Source: Aplidium turbinatum (lineage: Eukaryota > Chordata > Ascidiacea > Aplousobranchia > Polyclinidae). Taken from it: a stretch of DNA of 64,000 nt. Below the pieces are notes generated by a model. It did no database searches, was not told the DNA's origin, and worked only from the letters and a program-made list of their open reading frames with translations. The stretch spans positions 13,898,251 through 13,962,250 of the forward strand of contig OU964931.1 in the NCBI GenBank assembly GCA_918807975.1, written 5' to 3'. Made by a program: the position numbers and the translations under genes. Shown one piece after another: positions 35,396-47,122 of this stretch. Every line of letters starts with the position of its first letter. Position 1 is the first letter of the stretch.

Positions 35396-36720
35396 CGGGC
35401 CATTCCGGTAAGTTACGGTGTTAACATTAAAAAAATTGTTTTTTAAATAATACATATTAAATGTATAGAAATATTTTTCTTTCAATGCAAACCTCCTTTT
35501 CTTTTAATTTTGTTTTAAAACAACTTTTTAGTGAAGAATGCATTTTAGTTTCATAGTACTTAAACTTCAAAATCGAAACAATTTCATTTTGTTTGTACTC
35601 AAAACAAAATATAGCAGGATCTTAAAAAGATCCTTAAATTTAAAAGTAGCCTACATGGATTTGTGTATGGCTTTTTATGCAGATTTAACAACTATTCAAG
35701 ATAAGAGTATTCAAAACTAAAATATTTAAAAATAAAAATCATTACCGTATGTTATTTGATGGAAGTCCCTTTGTTTTGCATTTTATGAAGAACTTCATTA
35801 AAAACCGCCCTTTATAGTATAAACTTTGTTTTAGTCGACAACTCGACATATATCACTACTTCAAGTATAAGTACAAATTGCCTTAAGTTTTTTCTTGCAC
35901 ACAATTTAGTATTCAACAGATGTTGGTGGTTACTGTCGTTTCTCGTTTGTGAAGTTGGTCATGAAACGTTAGTTAAACTGAAGGCGCTTTCTTGGCAAAC
36001 CAAAATAAATGAAGTAGGCCACTATGGTGCAGGTTTTCAGCAAATGAAAGAATCTGCTAACATAGCTTTTATTAACAAAGTGACCGGAAAAAGAATGGTT
36101 TAGTTCAACTTCAAATGACACCAAAATAACACAATTATACTCTGTTTTTGTAAAAAGAAATTTATATTTGGATGGAGACTGCTAAATGTGAATCTGATGG
36201 AGACTGCTAAATGTTAAATGCTGTTCACACACTTCATGTCTTGGTTGATTCTAAACTTTGATGTGTATACCTGTCATAGCATTGATAACCAGGGCAGAGA
36301 CTTGTACACCAGCTCCCATGAATTTGACAAAGCTAGCTTTTTGAAACAAGAAACTCTTTGAATATATTAAAAACTTCAAAAGCTCTTCCTACTTGGTCAT
36401 GCACTCAAACAAATGGTTTCTTTATGTTAAATGCTTCACAATAATCCCACTGAAATCTCATAAACTAAACAAGAGGGAGTGGAAAGAAGAAAAAAGCATT
36501 ATGACATCTTGAAGTCAACTTCCCTGTCATCACAAGAAAACATGCAATGTAGGCATTTTACAGTGAAAAAGTACAATGAAGTGTTGGGAAAAAAACTTGC
36601 TATATACATAAATTTAATCACACTTAATGGTGTAAACCGCTTTGTGAATGTACATGAAGCAAAATGAAACACAAGTACAAAAAGAAATGCAGTGCAATTT
36701 CACCTTATCATGCTGTAAGG

Positions 36721-37800
36721 CAGGGGTGTGCGACATGCGGCCCGCAGGCCAGATGTGGCCGCGAAGAAAAATTATGTGGCCCGCGAAGATGTGCCAATTT
36801 TGAATTGTGTGTGGCCCGCGAAACGTGTTTATAATTTAGTTTAGTCTGGTACGTGTGAACAACTCATTGTGGAGTGGATTATTGTAGATTTCGCACAGCT
36901 TCTGTTAACCATTTTAGAAGTCTCCCACCGGCCACAGCTAATCCATTGTATTTAATTATTTGGAATGTAAAAATGTATGGTCACATATAAGGAATTATGA
37001 ACAAATTACGACTTTGAAAAGCTCAAGTACAGACAGGAAATCTTTTCCACTTTCCAACTTTAAGAGACTATGGAATGCATCCTGAGAAGAAAACTGAATT
37101 TGCTGACCAACTTAAAAAATTGTTGTATGAATTTTTGGCTCGTTTCAAGGACTTCAAATCTCATGAACATTTGTTTGGTATATTCACTTCGCCATTCAGC
37201 ACAGACATTAACAAAGCATCAGAAGATGTAACTTGAACTGATTGATCTTCAAGAAAAAACAGATTTGGAAGCAAAGTATTTAGAAATGAATCATCTTGGC
37301 GATTTTTACCGAAAACATTTCAACTAAGATGACTTTCCTCATTTGAAAAATCCACAGCTTCAAAAATGGCTCTTTTTGGCTCAACGTATTTGTGCGAACA
37401 TTTTTTTTCTAAAACGAGCGTCATGAAATCTCCCTATTGGTCGGTTCTGACAGACAAACACTTGGAAAATGGACTTCGAATTGTGATCACTTCTATTAAA
37501 GTAAATTTGGAAAAATGCCGTCGGGATAAGAAGCCAGCTCCAAACTTCGCACTGAGCTCGTTTAAAGACGGTGTGACAATAAATTTGAATAGCAGTTTTC
37601 TTCAGAAATTTATGCGTCTTAACTTATTATTTCTGGAAGGAGATAACCCCTAATAATGCCATAAGAATAACATGAATAACAAAAAAACTACTCTTTTGTG
37701 CCTGCAACTACTAGAAATCATATGTTAAACAAACGTGCAGCTGCGGTTTTACCCAGTTATTCATATCTGGCCCTCCCGTTATAAAGGTTGCACACCCCTG
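36721..37800 (+). mobile_element. hAT transposon relic with transposase remnants (1080 bp)
   Basis: The ends are CAGGGGTGTGCGACATGCGG and GGTTGCACACCCCTG. CTGTAAGG is duplicated exactly (36713-36720 and 37801-37808). The interior encodes broken pieces of a hAT transposase of the type seen in ZBED5 and GTF2IRD2-like genes: MHPEKKTEFADQLKKLLYEF, then SPFSTDINKASEDV, then HPHLKNPQLQ-like text. There are several stops and frame changes. Most of the transposase is missing, so it is inactive. Confidence 0.85.
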
Positions 37801-37847
37801 CTGTAAGGTTTATCTTAATAAAAAAATACAAATATCATATAATCACA

Positions 37848-38280
37848 TCATAACTCAGTTGATAAGAGCTGGACTTACTGCACGAAGAAACCTCAAGGTT
37901 AAGCGGCGCTGGTTTGCCTCTCATGGTATGCTCTTGAGCAATGCATTTTCAAGGACTGCTCTCCACTCAGCGGCACCTAATGAATGCAATAATTCACAGA
38001 CAACCATACTTCAAAACTTCACTCCTCTGCCAATCTTGGTGACAGGGCATGCACCAGTGGTTTAATGCCTCTACAAGTATGAGAAACTGCCAAAAATCAC
38101 CTATCAGAAGCTTTTTCAGTTCTAAAATAAAAATTCAAACCAACCAAGGGGCTTGTAGGTTTTAAGCCGCCAGCACTTTTATGAGAAAAAAAATAAAGGA
38201 TAGATGTTGCCAACTATTGGGCATGGGCGGCTTAAAACCTACAAGTGCCCCAACCAACTACTGTAGGCTGCCATGCAATC
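37848..38280 (+). mobile_element. tRNA-derived SINE, copy B, with a MITE inserted in its tail
   Basis: The A-box-like TAACTCAGTTGATAAGAGCT and the B-box region GCGCTGGTTTGCCTC mark the tRNA head. The body matches copy A (AGGACTGCTCTCCACTCAGC). The tail AAATTCAAACCAACCAA is interrupted by the 104-bp element at 38148. Confidence 0.8.
38148..38251. mobile_element. Small inverted-repeat MITE (104 bp)
   Basis: The ends GGGGCTTGTAGGTTTTAAGC and GCTTAAAACCTACAAGTGCC are inverted repeats of about 25 bp that differ by a 2-base gap. AACCAA flanks both ends. It is inserted in the tail of SINE copy B. Confidence 0.7.
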
Positions 38281-39530
38281 TAATGTTAGGCCTGCAGTAC
38301 AGGATAGTGTAAGTCGAACATCATAGATTAATTCACCAACTGGTTGTTGTTTCTTTCTCTAAGCTTATTAACAGAATGATTTTCAGCTACTTTTAATTTA
38401 TGGAATTATTCACTACTAATTTAATTTTATCCTATTTTACAGCAGTGAAATTTCACTAAAAACGCATTTCACTCAATAATCTAAAATTTCCAAATTATTA
38501 AAAATGAGCTAAACCTTGCTGTGTTACGGTACTAGTAGTACCGTAGTGCCGTAATCACTAGCTTACTTACAAAAAAACTAGTATCAACAATACTGTAGTG
38601 TTAATCTCATTCTTAGGAAGTAGCATGAAATATAAAAATAACTAACCTGTCCAAATCATCCCTGTGCTGCTTAGGCATTCCATGATAGTCCTGCAATAGG
38701 CCTACAGGTTATCGTACCTCATAAAAGTAGGCCAGTCCTTCTCTTATCTGCATTACCAAAACTCCAACAAAGCTTGATAAGCAAAGAACCGTTTTATGTT
38801 TATAACACTCTAGGCCTAGTTTTACAAATGATGCTTAACTATTCCTTACGTTTTACATGTTGCGCCATGTGTTCAGTAGCCTAGGTAAGTTTTGAAACGC
38901 CACATGAATTGTAAGCTTTGAGGATGTTGCTATGCCATTTTCCGCTAAGTGGCGTATTATTTTGCAAACACAAGCATTTACTTTTTGTTGTAACAGTTTA
39001 TTTCACATCACACCACAGAAAGGTAGCCACTGAGCTTTCAAATGATACTGCTTCAGTGAAACATTTTTATGTTATAATTTTAATTTTGGCGAAGAGGTGA
39101 TTTTCTTAAACCATAGACAGATACAACCTAGCAACCACATGGCATTTACCATAATACAATAGCAGGAAAATAAACTTTAAATTACAAACGTTTTCGGCCA
39201 TATACTCATGTTAGCCCTTATCAAGTTACAAAAAAACTGATGCTATAGGCCTACACAAATTAAAAATACAGAACTGATCTACTTATAAAAAAGAAATGCA
39301 CAAGAATGAACCGGCAAGACAGAGGAGAGGCAAAATCACATGACGCTTAATTACGCAAGAAAACATGACGTAATTATTAAGTAAAACGTTTAGTAAATAA
39401 GGGTCACCTGCGACAAACAACTACTTATTGAGGCGAGGATTGCAAGATTTTATGAGCAAAGCCTCGTGGATTTTTGTATCAAATTAGGTGAAGCATCTAC
39501 GTAGGCTATAGGCCACAATTATTCTAAAAG
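38281..39530. other. Intergenic stretch, nothing recognised
   Basis: AT-rich DNA with scattered GTAGGCC-type words. No exon or repeat boundary was seen. Confidence 0.4.
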
Positions 39531-39804
39531 CAGGGGCGGATCTACCGGGTGGGCCTGATTGGTACAGGCCCACCCAGATTAACAGTGGGCCCACCCAAAA
39601 TCAGATTCATGAAAAAAACATATTAATGTTTAAGAACAACCAAGTGGCACTAAATTGTCTGCGGCATCACTATTTCACAGCATTTGTAAGAGATAATCGG
39701 TAACACTACGTTTTTGTGTGCTGGCCCGCCGTGGCATCATTGTTGAAAGCCCACCAAGATATTTCCTAGCCCCACCCATAAATTACGTTCTGAATCCGCC
39801 ACTG
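39531..39804. mobile_element. Non-autonomous hAT element (CAGGGGCGGATCTA family), 274 bp
   Basis: Starts CAGGGGCGGATCTACC and ends TGAATCCGCCACTG. TCTAAAAG is duplicated exactly on both sides (39523-39530 and 39805-39812). The interior has GGGCCCACCCA repeats. Confidence 0.87.
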
Positions 39805-40525
39805 TCTAAAAGACTCCAAGAATGGTTTAATTATTGTCTGAATAAGTTTGACAATCGAGTAAGCTTATATGATATGGCACTTTTTTTGTTGAGAGCAGTT
39901 AAATCCAAGTGCTCCCTCACTTTCGTGGACATAATAATAGTAGGTTACACGACATTTAAACACAAAAAGGAGAGAGTCCTAAATTTAAGCTGAAAATAAT
40001 AACCGACTTTAAACGTTTTAAACACCGAAATAATATCACTGTTGAACTTTAATTTAATAAAACTAGACATATTCTTGACAAAACGTTTGGATTCTTCACC
40101 AATAAATGCACAGTGAAAAGGTTTTTTAATTCGCGTTCACTTTCCTCCGCCTGAGAGGCAGTAAAACTTGAATCCAAAATGTTGTTATAAAAACATTCTT
40201 ATGTTATTATAAATTTTCGCCAAATGCAAAGCATACTGTAGTGCCAGAGAGCTCTGTCTCTGACGTCACGCGCTCCACGTCACTAGAATTGCATTCCAGA
40301 AGATTCTGGCCCTTGAGCGCATACCGCGGACTGCTCTCACGTCTCGAAAATTCAATCCAGCAATCAACCTTTTGTAAGGCGCCTTGCCGAATTTCAACTA
40401 TAGTTCATCGATACGTAGATCTGCCGTCGTGTTGCGTTGTATGATCGTGTGTAAAGCTCGCTATTCCAAACTAGAACCTTTCTTAAGAAGCTTAAACCAC
40501 AATTATAATCAGTATTATTATTGCT

Positions 40526-40546
40526 TCTGCTGCTGCTGCTGCTAGC
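40526..40546 (+). repeat. Short CTG trinucleotide run
   Basis: About six CTG units next to a TTCTGC start. It is not in a recognised exon. Confidence 0.7.
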
Positions 40547-41399
40547 AGCCTATAACGTTTTTGGATCAGTAGGCTATAGTATTATGTTTAGAACTTGTAG
40601 GTTATGCTATGATTTTGGTGCAACAGTAATATGATTTTTGACTCAAGACTCCATTCTCAAGTCGATTCCGGTTGTAATCGAGCTAGTTAACAATGTAAAA
40701 GCGACAATAGATTATAGCCTATCCAGTTTTGGTGGTGGAGCGTTAGTCATTCCGGTGTTTTTCTTACTTTTTGTGTTAGTGGATTCTATTCCTTGAAAGC
40801 GCTACTCAGTCGAAAATTAAAATCAATATAATAATTTATTTGCATCAGACAAAGCTGTCCATATCCAAAACAAAACAACAAAATAATACACAAACTGCAA
40901 ATGCACAAATAACGAACAACAAGTAATATGATTTTTGACTCAAGACTCCATTCAATAAACAAGTACACTTGTAAGCAAGCACTATTCGGTTGAATTTGAG
41001 TCAGTGGACGATACAGCAGTAAAGACGACTTCGTGTCCGATCATTCCTTGCCAACTTCGCCCAAGAATGTCGCCGTCAGCGTGTATGCTGAACAGCAGCG
41101 TCCGCTACACATTCCATCAATGTAGGCTAATATGTAAATGACTATAGCATGGCCTGCAGATTGCCGTACAAATTTAAGTTCCCGTTACTGGCGGCGACGA
41201 CTTCAGTTTATGTAGTCATTTTTCTAGTCAATTAGTAGTCAATTTTTAAAAATGTTGTGTCTTTCAATCAAACTAATATAGCCTACCAGCTTGAATTTTG
41301 AAATAATTATCAGTTTCTTTGTTTTTTAATGTTTATTAGTGACTTAGTAAACAAAATATCTAAAGTTCTAAACAAAGTTTCTTAACAGTCTTTCTAGGG

Positions 41400-41751
41400 C
41401 AGGGTTACTCAACCAGGGGACCGCGGTCCGAATCCGGACCTTCTGGGTGTTGATAATGGACCTCGGGCTCAAAGAATAACGTCATTGCCACGTTTCTGTC
41501 CCTCTTTAAACAGATTTCCACTGGGAGGAAGCAATTGTCCCTGTGATTATCTTAATAGCTGGGCGCTTCTCCTCCCAGACCCCAACACTTTGTCAAAAAT
41601 CCAAGTCAAGTTACATTTTACCTAAAAAAAATGGCTCGGTGCTGGTACTGATAGTTTTACTTTCGTGGTTGCGTATGAAATAATTACCGGACCGCTAAAA
41701 ATATTCATCTTGTCAAACTGGATCTTTGTTAATATTAGTTGAGTAACCCTG
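41400..41751. mobile_element. Non-autonomous hAT element (CAGGGTTACTCAACC family), 352 bp
   Basis: The ends CAGGGTTACTCAACCAG and GTTGAGTAACCCTG are inverted repeats. The interior start GACCGCGGTCCG is a palindrome common in this group. The flanks TTCTAGGG and CTCTA(TA)GGG suggest a target duplication with a later TA gain. Confidence 0.75.
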
Positions 41752-42105
41752 CTCTATAGGGTAAATATTGCGCAATAAGCTCAGATTTATTTTTTTAACA
41801 TCTTGCCTACCTGCAACTTCATCAGGAATAGGCCTATTATTTTCATCAAGAATGTCATCATTTCCTTCTTCGTCGCTGTCAATATTGTGCGAACTAGCTA
41901 GAACTGCTATTGTTTTGTTTTTTTATATATATATATTATTGGTAGCCCACTGGGAACTGGGGAGTAGCCTAACGCTTACGGCTAACTGTTTCCACTTTCA
42001 ATTAAAGTGATAGACCAATTGAGGACCTGTGTTTAAAACGTGCTTCAGGCCCTTAATTTCTGTTAAGAATGAGTACTGAAATAAAAAAATATGGGGCGTT
42101 TAATT

Positions 42106-42622
42106 CAGAGATGTACGTATACGCCGTAAATGTTACGCCGTTTACTTGCGGCGTAGACTTTCTGTTTACGCTAACGCTTACGGCCACATTTTTTGAATAG
42201 TGGTCGCTTGAGGCTACGCCGTAAAGTTTTCGCGGTTTTTTAGCATATAGCGTCAACGTATACTTTTTAATGTTATTTTTTCGCTACAACACGCCAATAC
42301 TTTCCAGCGCTACAGTTGAAAGAATATTTTCAATGGGCAAAGACATATTGAAACCAAAACGCAGCAAAATGTCAGATGAACACTTTCAGATGCTTGTGTT
42401 TCTTTGGGAAAATTCAAAATAAAACTTGTTTGTTTCGAGTGGTTTATACCGTGTTAATGTTTGACACCTAGCAAACAAAATGAGTTTACGCTAGTGTATG
42501 CGCTGACGCTGACGCCGCCAACTTTTTTTACAAATTACGTTGACGCATACGGCGTATGGTTTTTCGAACGTTTGCGTTTACGCTGACGGCGTCAATATTT
42601 TTTTTATACGCGTACATCACTG
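42106..42622 (+). mobile_element. hAT element retaining the transposase dimerisation end (517 bp)
   Basis: The ends are CAGAGATGTACGTATACG and ATACGCGTACATCACTG. GTTTAATT is duplicated exactly (42098-42105 and 42623-42630). At 42285-42421 the frame reads RYNTPILSSATVERIFSMGK, then KPKRSKMSDEHFQMLVFLWE and NSK-stop. This is the C-terminal hATC dimerisation region of a hAT transposase. Both subterminal regions carry many ACGCCGTAAA and ACGCTGACG-like words, the usual form of transposase-binding repeats. The rest of the transposase is deleted. Confidence 0.88.
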
Positions 42623-42870
42623 GTTTAATTGACATTACGCATCTCGCACCTTTTGGTAAGGTTCCGGCCCGTTCAAAAGTACCCCTTGGACTCCCTGTCA
42701 ACGCTATTATTGGTGTGACATCATCGGGTTTGGAAGGATTGTGGGATCTGTCATATTAGCCTATGCCCTATGTTATGTAGATTTGGCGAAAAATGCGTAT
42801 CATATAGTTTAAATCCTACATGAAACAATAGCCTACGCCAAAGGGAGTATGGAGAAAAACAAAGCAAGGC

Positions 42871-42960
42871 CAGTGGCGTAGCGATAGCTCCCCATTGGAT
42901 ATTGTGGACATACCCGAGGGCGACCGGGTCGTGGGGGGAGGGGGAGCAAAATATAGCCTA
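42871..42960 (+). mobile_element. hAT-like left-end fragment
   Basis: CAGTGGCGTAGCGATAGCTC followed by a G-rich run. It has the same kind of end as the element at 12982, but no right end was found. Confidence 0.45.
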
Positions 42961-43201
42961 ACCTGGGCTACTTGATTTTGTAAGATTTGAAATAGTCTTA
43001 GTAGAGATAGATGAAAACTGAAACATTTTTTATGAAGCATTGTTCTAAACAGGGTATAGGCTACCTTATGAATAATATAAGCCAGTTTTGCTTTTTCTTA
43101 GGTTCTTGCAGCTTAAGTCTCTTTATTTTACATGTCCTGTTAGGCTTCATGAAGTGTTAAAAACAAAGTTTTAAGGAAAAGCGTTTAGGCTACCACGAAG
43201 G

Positions 43202-43280
43202 CAGTGCCGGATCTGCCATTAGACTAAAAAGTCTTGCCTAGAGCTTCAAGTTTTAGGTGCCTCAAAATTTAAGATAGGCT
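43202..43280 (+). mobile_element. hAT-like left-end fragment
   Basis: CAGTGCCGGATCTGCC resembles the CAG--GCGGATCTA ends seen at 39531. There is no right end or target duplication. Confidence 0.4.
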
Positions 43281-43629
43281 ATACCACGTAAATATTTAAA
43301 AAGGTTTTAACAGGGCCTTTATATTTGGAGAGACCTTCACCTGGTAATGGCATGAAATTCTCTGGGAACCAGTTCTGATAAAGTAAAGTGGGTATTCATA
43401 AACAAGTCGTAATGCAAATTAAGTTTCTGTTGTGTTTGTTTGGTTGTTATGGAAGGGACGTAGGCCTATGACACAGGGTTACATTTTTAACTGTTACTCT
43501 GAAAATGGCTTGATTGTTAATAGTCATTGAGACAATTATTTGCTAATTTTTAACTAACGATGTTAGTCAGTTGTTTTCTTTGAGTAACATTTTCTCTTTT
43601 ACAGTAGGCTAATACTTCACAAAATGTTT

Positions 43630-43721
43630 CTCGGCAGCTGATTTGTAGCAAGAATTGACAGCGATAGACACCGTGTTTCGCCCTTGTGCTGATAGCCGGG
43701 AAGAACGCCCCTTCCTTCACA
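43630..43721 (+). mobile_element. Retroposed small-RNA-like element (92 bp) with 16-bp target duplications
   Basis: ACTTCACAAAATGTTT occurs at 43614-43629 and 43722-43737. The insert can fold: TTCTCGGC at the start pairs with GCCGGGAA near the end, leaving a 3' extension GAACGCCCCTTCCTTCAC. Its first ~45 bases and last ~38 bases match the two ends of the element at 5118. The size, terminal stem and lack of poly-A resemble a retrocopy of a structured non-coding RNA. Confidence 0.65.
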
Positions 43722-43793
43722 ACTTCACAAAATGTTTACAAACAAATTACAAACTGTAGTTGTCTTCAAATGGTTAATTTCAACACTTGCGTG

Positions 43794-43826
43794 CAGGGGC
43801 TAAGTCTAGGAAGGGCAATTCCTCCC
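43794..43826 (+). mobile_element. Left end of an outer hAT-like element, interrupted
   Basis: CAGGGGCTAAGTCTAGGAAG resembles the end at 18626. It is cut at 43826 by the element at 43827-44972, after which its C-rich sequence resumes (CCTCCCCGGA). Its right end was not found. Confidence 0.5.
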
Positions 43827-44972
43827 CAGTGGCGTATATTCAGGGTGTTCAAGGTGTGCACTGCACACCTCAAGAAATCCAGGAAAAAAGAAAATTTCCA
43901 TCGGTTGTCGATGTTCTTTACTTTCATGATATTCTAACATCTTGCTGCATGCTGATTGCTTTCTTTTCAATTGCAAAACTCGTCCTCCCCTTCTAATTTT
44001 AATACTCCAACGTTTGAGGTCATTGCCTTTAATTTTTTTCGGTCATTACCTTTAAGCTGGGTGTGCACTGACACCTTGGCGAGTGCTATTTAAAATAAAC
44101 AATTAAGAAAAATGACGTCACAAGGCAGCGAAAACAGCAATGGTTTTAGGTCAGCCAGGCTGTGCACTCGCTGATCTGCACACCTTGGCGCGTCATTGGG
44201 GGAATCCCAGGCAATAGCAAGTTTTAGCTTGTTGGATTAGAGTTTGAGGTGATCAGCGCTGGAAACAACTTTTGCTACAACTGAAGCAAAAGCAAGCTTT
44301 CTACGACGATGTAATTCAAAAATTTATTGCACAAACAAGAAGAATCGAATTATGCTATAGATGAATTTTCCTTCTGTAGTCGAGGTGTTAAACATTTTCG
44401 TTTTTACTAAGTAGTAGGCTACGGCGGATAAAAGTACAGCCGACCAACATAGCAACCGACTTTCTTTTCTTGTTTATTATCGAGTTGCTTTGCTATTGTT
44501 TTTTGTTTTAACTTTCACCTGTTTGTTTTTAATTTGCTTGTACATTTCTCAAGGTGTTGCGACCGTGCCTAATCCTTGCATGAAGTAAATCATTACCATC
44601 TCGAGCACGCTTTAACTTTCGCGTTTTTTCAGACTCCTGCTGTGTTATGGCAAGTGATATTGTTCGTTTTGATGGTCGGAAATAAAAAGTGAACTGAAGT
44701 ATGTGACTTTAGAAATGCAACTTAATGTTTGATATTATTAAGTCTTTCATTCAATGCGCTGTCAAATAAATATCTATTTTGTATTCTTCTCCATTCCGAC
44801 AACATTATTTTTGTCAGTTCTGTTCATGTTCAGAATTTGTGCTGAAAATGCTCTCTGAACGCACCAAATTCAATGTTAATTTAAAAAATTTTGTGGGGGA
44901 GGCCCCTCAGACCCCCCGCTGTTGCTTTGCCGTCACTGAACACCCTGTCAAAGTGGTCACGGTACGCCACTG
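43827..44972. mobile_element. hAT element (CAGTGGCGTATATTC family), 1146 bp, containing a LINE-type tail
   Basis: The ends are CAGTGGCGTATATTCAGG and CACGGTACGCCACTG. TTCCTCCC is duplicated exactly (43819-43826 and 44973-44980). The inside lacks an intact transposase. A LINE-type 3' tail element is nested at about 44490-44699. Confidence 0.85.
44490..44699 (+). mobile_element. Short retroposon with AACTGAA tail, copy a
   Basis: It has AAGGTGTTGCGACCGTGCC, later TTTCGCGTTTTTTC, and ends GGTCGGAAATAAAAAGTGAA followed by CTGAAG. Copies b (47025), c (62413, minus) and d (63012, minus) share these blocks. The tail resembles that of the LINE at 56435-58588. Confidence 0.65.
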
Positions 44973-45363
44973 TTCCTCCCCCTCCCCGGATTTTTTTTAT
45001 ACTTGCACCGAATAACATTAAGCTAGGTTATTGGACAATAGATGTTGATGCGCTGTCAATGTTAGTTACATTTTTTTTGAAATGACAAAATTATCATTTC
45101 TGTCGGGCGGCAATTGACTGATAGGTCGTATGGTCGTTTCGTTGTCTCCCTGTTAATACCGGCACGGGAATTTGTACCATTTTTGCGTTGTAGGCCTATA
45201 TACCACTTGCATATTTCTACCATGTATGATGTAGGTACGGTACTGTTCCTGGTAAATAAACCACTACTTGATTGAGTAGGCTATCAGGTCTCGCAATGAT
45301 GTAAATAAACGGAACAGTTGTTTTGGTTTTATGGAACTTAAGTAAACTTTTTACCCTCTGTTG

Positions 45364-46509
45364 CAGGCGCGGATTTATGGGGGGGGCCCGGGGGGCCCGG
45401 GCCCCCCCCGAAATTTTGTGAGGAATTGTTGAAATTGTATGTTTCCGCATCAAATGGTTTGATATGCTTCTAAACAGCTAATGTTAGTCCCACGGCGGAC
45501 TTAACTTACCACGGGGGGATAGGTTTTTGTTATTATGGTTGAAATTACCCATCGATCAGACTCCGTTATTTTCTTTCATACAACTTCAAATACATTTTAA
45601 TAGTAACATTTGTTGGAGCTGAAACCAACGCTGAACCAAATGGCGTCAGTTGCAACAATCTGTAACCCCTAAATGGCTCAGTGGCGTAGCCAGGGGGGGG
45701 TTGAGGGTTTCAACCCCCCCCCCCTTTGGCACGCGTGTGACGTCACGATATTGAGAATGATGCTTTCAGTCTCTTTATGTCTCTAAAACAAAGTTTACTT
45801 AACTTTAAATGAAACTGCATTAAATGAGCGAGTTTTGCCAATACCAAACATTCAAATATCTCAGCCAGGAATTAGCAACAAGAAAACATAGAGACTTAGC
45901 TTTATTTCCGAAAAATGCCGAAGAAAACATGATCTTATCCTTTTGTTATGCCACCGGACAGCACCATTTTATAGGAATATTCATACCTACATTTTTGTTG
46001 AAAATGCTCTCAGAATGCACAAAATTTAAAGTAAATTTTCAAAATTTTCTGGGGGAGGCCCCCCAGACCTCCGCTGCTGGGTGTCGTCTTAGGCGAACAC
46101 GCAGGCGGGCTTTGCCCGCCCGACGTCATAAAAAAAAACCTTTCAAAATTTCTAGCCAAGCCACTGGAATGCCTGTTTTATAGTTTTTAGTCTTCTTTAT
46201 AATTTCCATCAATTACGTATATGCCTGCAAACATAAAATATATCCAATTGGTCATGGATACTCCATGCAGGGTTTTAAACCAGATTTCAAGTTTACTTTG
46301 CATGCTTAGCAATTTTTATTGAAGCAACATTTATTTTTTAAACATTCACAATTGATGAAAATGGCTGTTTTAATGTCTATTTTATATCATATCTAGGCTA
46401 TATGTCGTAGTATCATTATTGTTCATATGTGCTTTATCTTTTCCTTTCTTTTTAATTGATTTTCAAATTTTCTGGCCCCCCCCGAAAAAAACTCCTAGAT
46501 CCGCGCCTG
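45364..46509. mobile_element. hAT element (CAGGCGCGGATTTATGG family) with another hAT nested in it
   Basis: The ends are CAGGCGCGGATTTATGG and CTAGATCCGCGCCTG. CTCTGTTG is duplicated exactly (45356-45363 and 46510-46517). The CAGTGGCGTAGCC-family element at 45679-46166 is inserted inside, so about 660 bp belong to the outer element. A shorter sister is at 50603-50890. No transposase is readable. Confidence 0.88.
45679..46166. mobile_element. Nested hAT element (CAGTGGCGTAGCC family), 488 bp
   Basis: Starts CAGTGGCGTAGCCAGG and ends TCTAGCCAAGCCACTG. It is a sister of 12982-13413 through most of its length. The flanks AAATGGCT and GAATGCCT agree at 6 of 8 positions. A GC-rich patch near 46085-46130 is absent from the sister. 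Confidence 0.8.
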
Positions 46510-46655
46510 CTCTGTTGCAGCATCATTTGACAGCGTTTTACTATTGATATGGGCTGAACGTACAGTACTTTCACAATGAGCAATTTTAAGACATTGTCTT
46601 CAAAATTTTCAAATTAAAATCTTAGCTTATCATCTAAAAACATCTCTCTGATAAA

Positions 46656-46854
46656 CAGTAGCGTAGGCAGGAGGTTCAGGGGGTACTATAGGACTCGGGC
46701 CCGAAATAATTTTATGGGCCCAAAAGCTCTTCAAGGAGCCGGGAAACAGGAAGAAACCACAGCGTATTCTTTTGATAGTGCGTTTTTTAAATAAATATCT
46801 TGATTTGTGGCGTAGAGATCTCATCGGCACTGGGCCCGAAATATGGCTATGCTG
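46656..46854. mobile_element. hAT-like miniature, about 199 bp
   Basis: Starts CAGTAGCGTAGGCAGGAGG and ends ATATGGCTATGCTG, weak inverted repeats, with GGGCCCGAAATA near both ends. No clear target duplication. Part of it recurs at 21300-21420. Confidence 0.5.
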
Positions 46855-47024
46855 ATGAAGTCTCGCTGAAAAACCAACCACAACCTATTGCAGCTACGTT
46901 TCAGCGCCTATTCAAAACGAATAAATAAGTTTTCTTGAAAAAAACATTAACGATTATTGACCTCATTGTTGGCTACTGTAAAAGAGTCGAAAAAATAATT
47001 AGCATTTTTGTACTTTTGTTTTTT

Positions 47025-47122
47025 CTAGTATACCGGTACTTTTTCTCGACCTTTGCTATGTTGACGTGTATTGTATTTGCTGTGATGATCAGAAATAAAA
47101 ACAATTGAACTGAACTGCTTTG
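47025..47122 (+). mobile_element. Short retroposon with AACTGAA tail, copy b
   Basis: It contains CGACCTTTGCTATGTTGACG and ends GATCAGAAATAAAAACAATT followed by GAACTGAACTG. It is 5'-truncated relative to copies c and d. Confidence 0.65.

Noticed and set aside
45670-46130. CRE-like TGACGTCA inside the hAT elements as a host regulatory site
   Set aside because: The GTGACGTCACG word is part of the element family (also in the copy at 12982) and has no nearby promoter.
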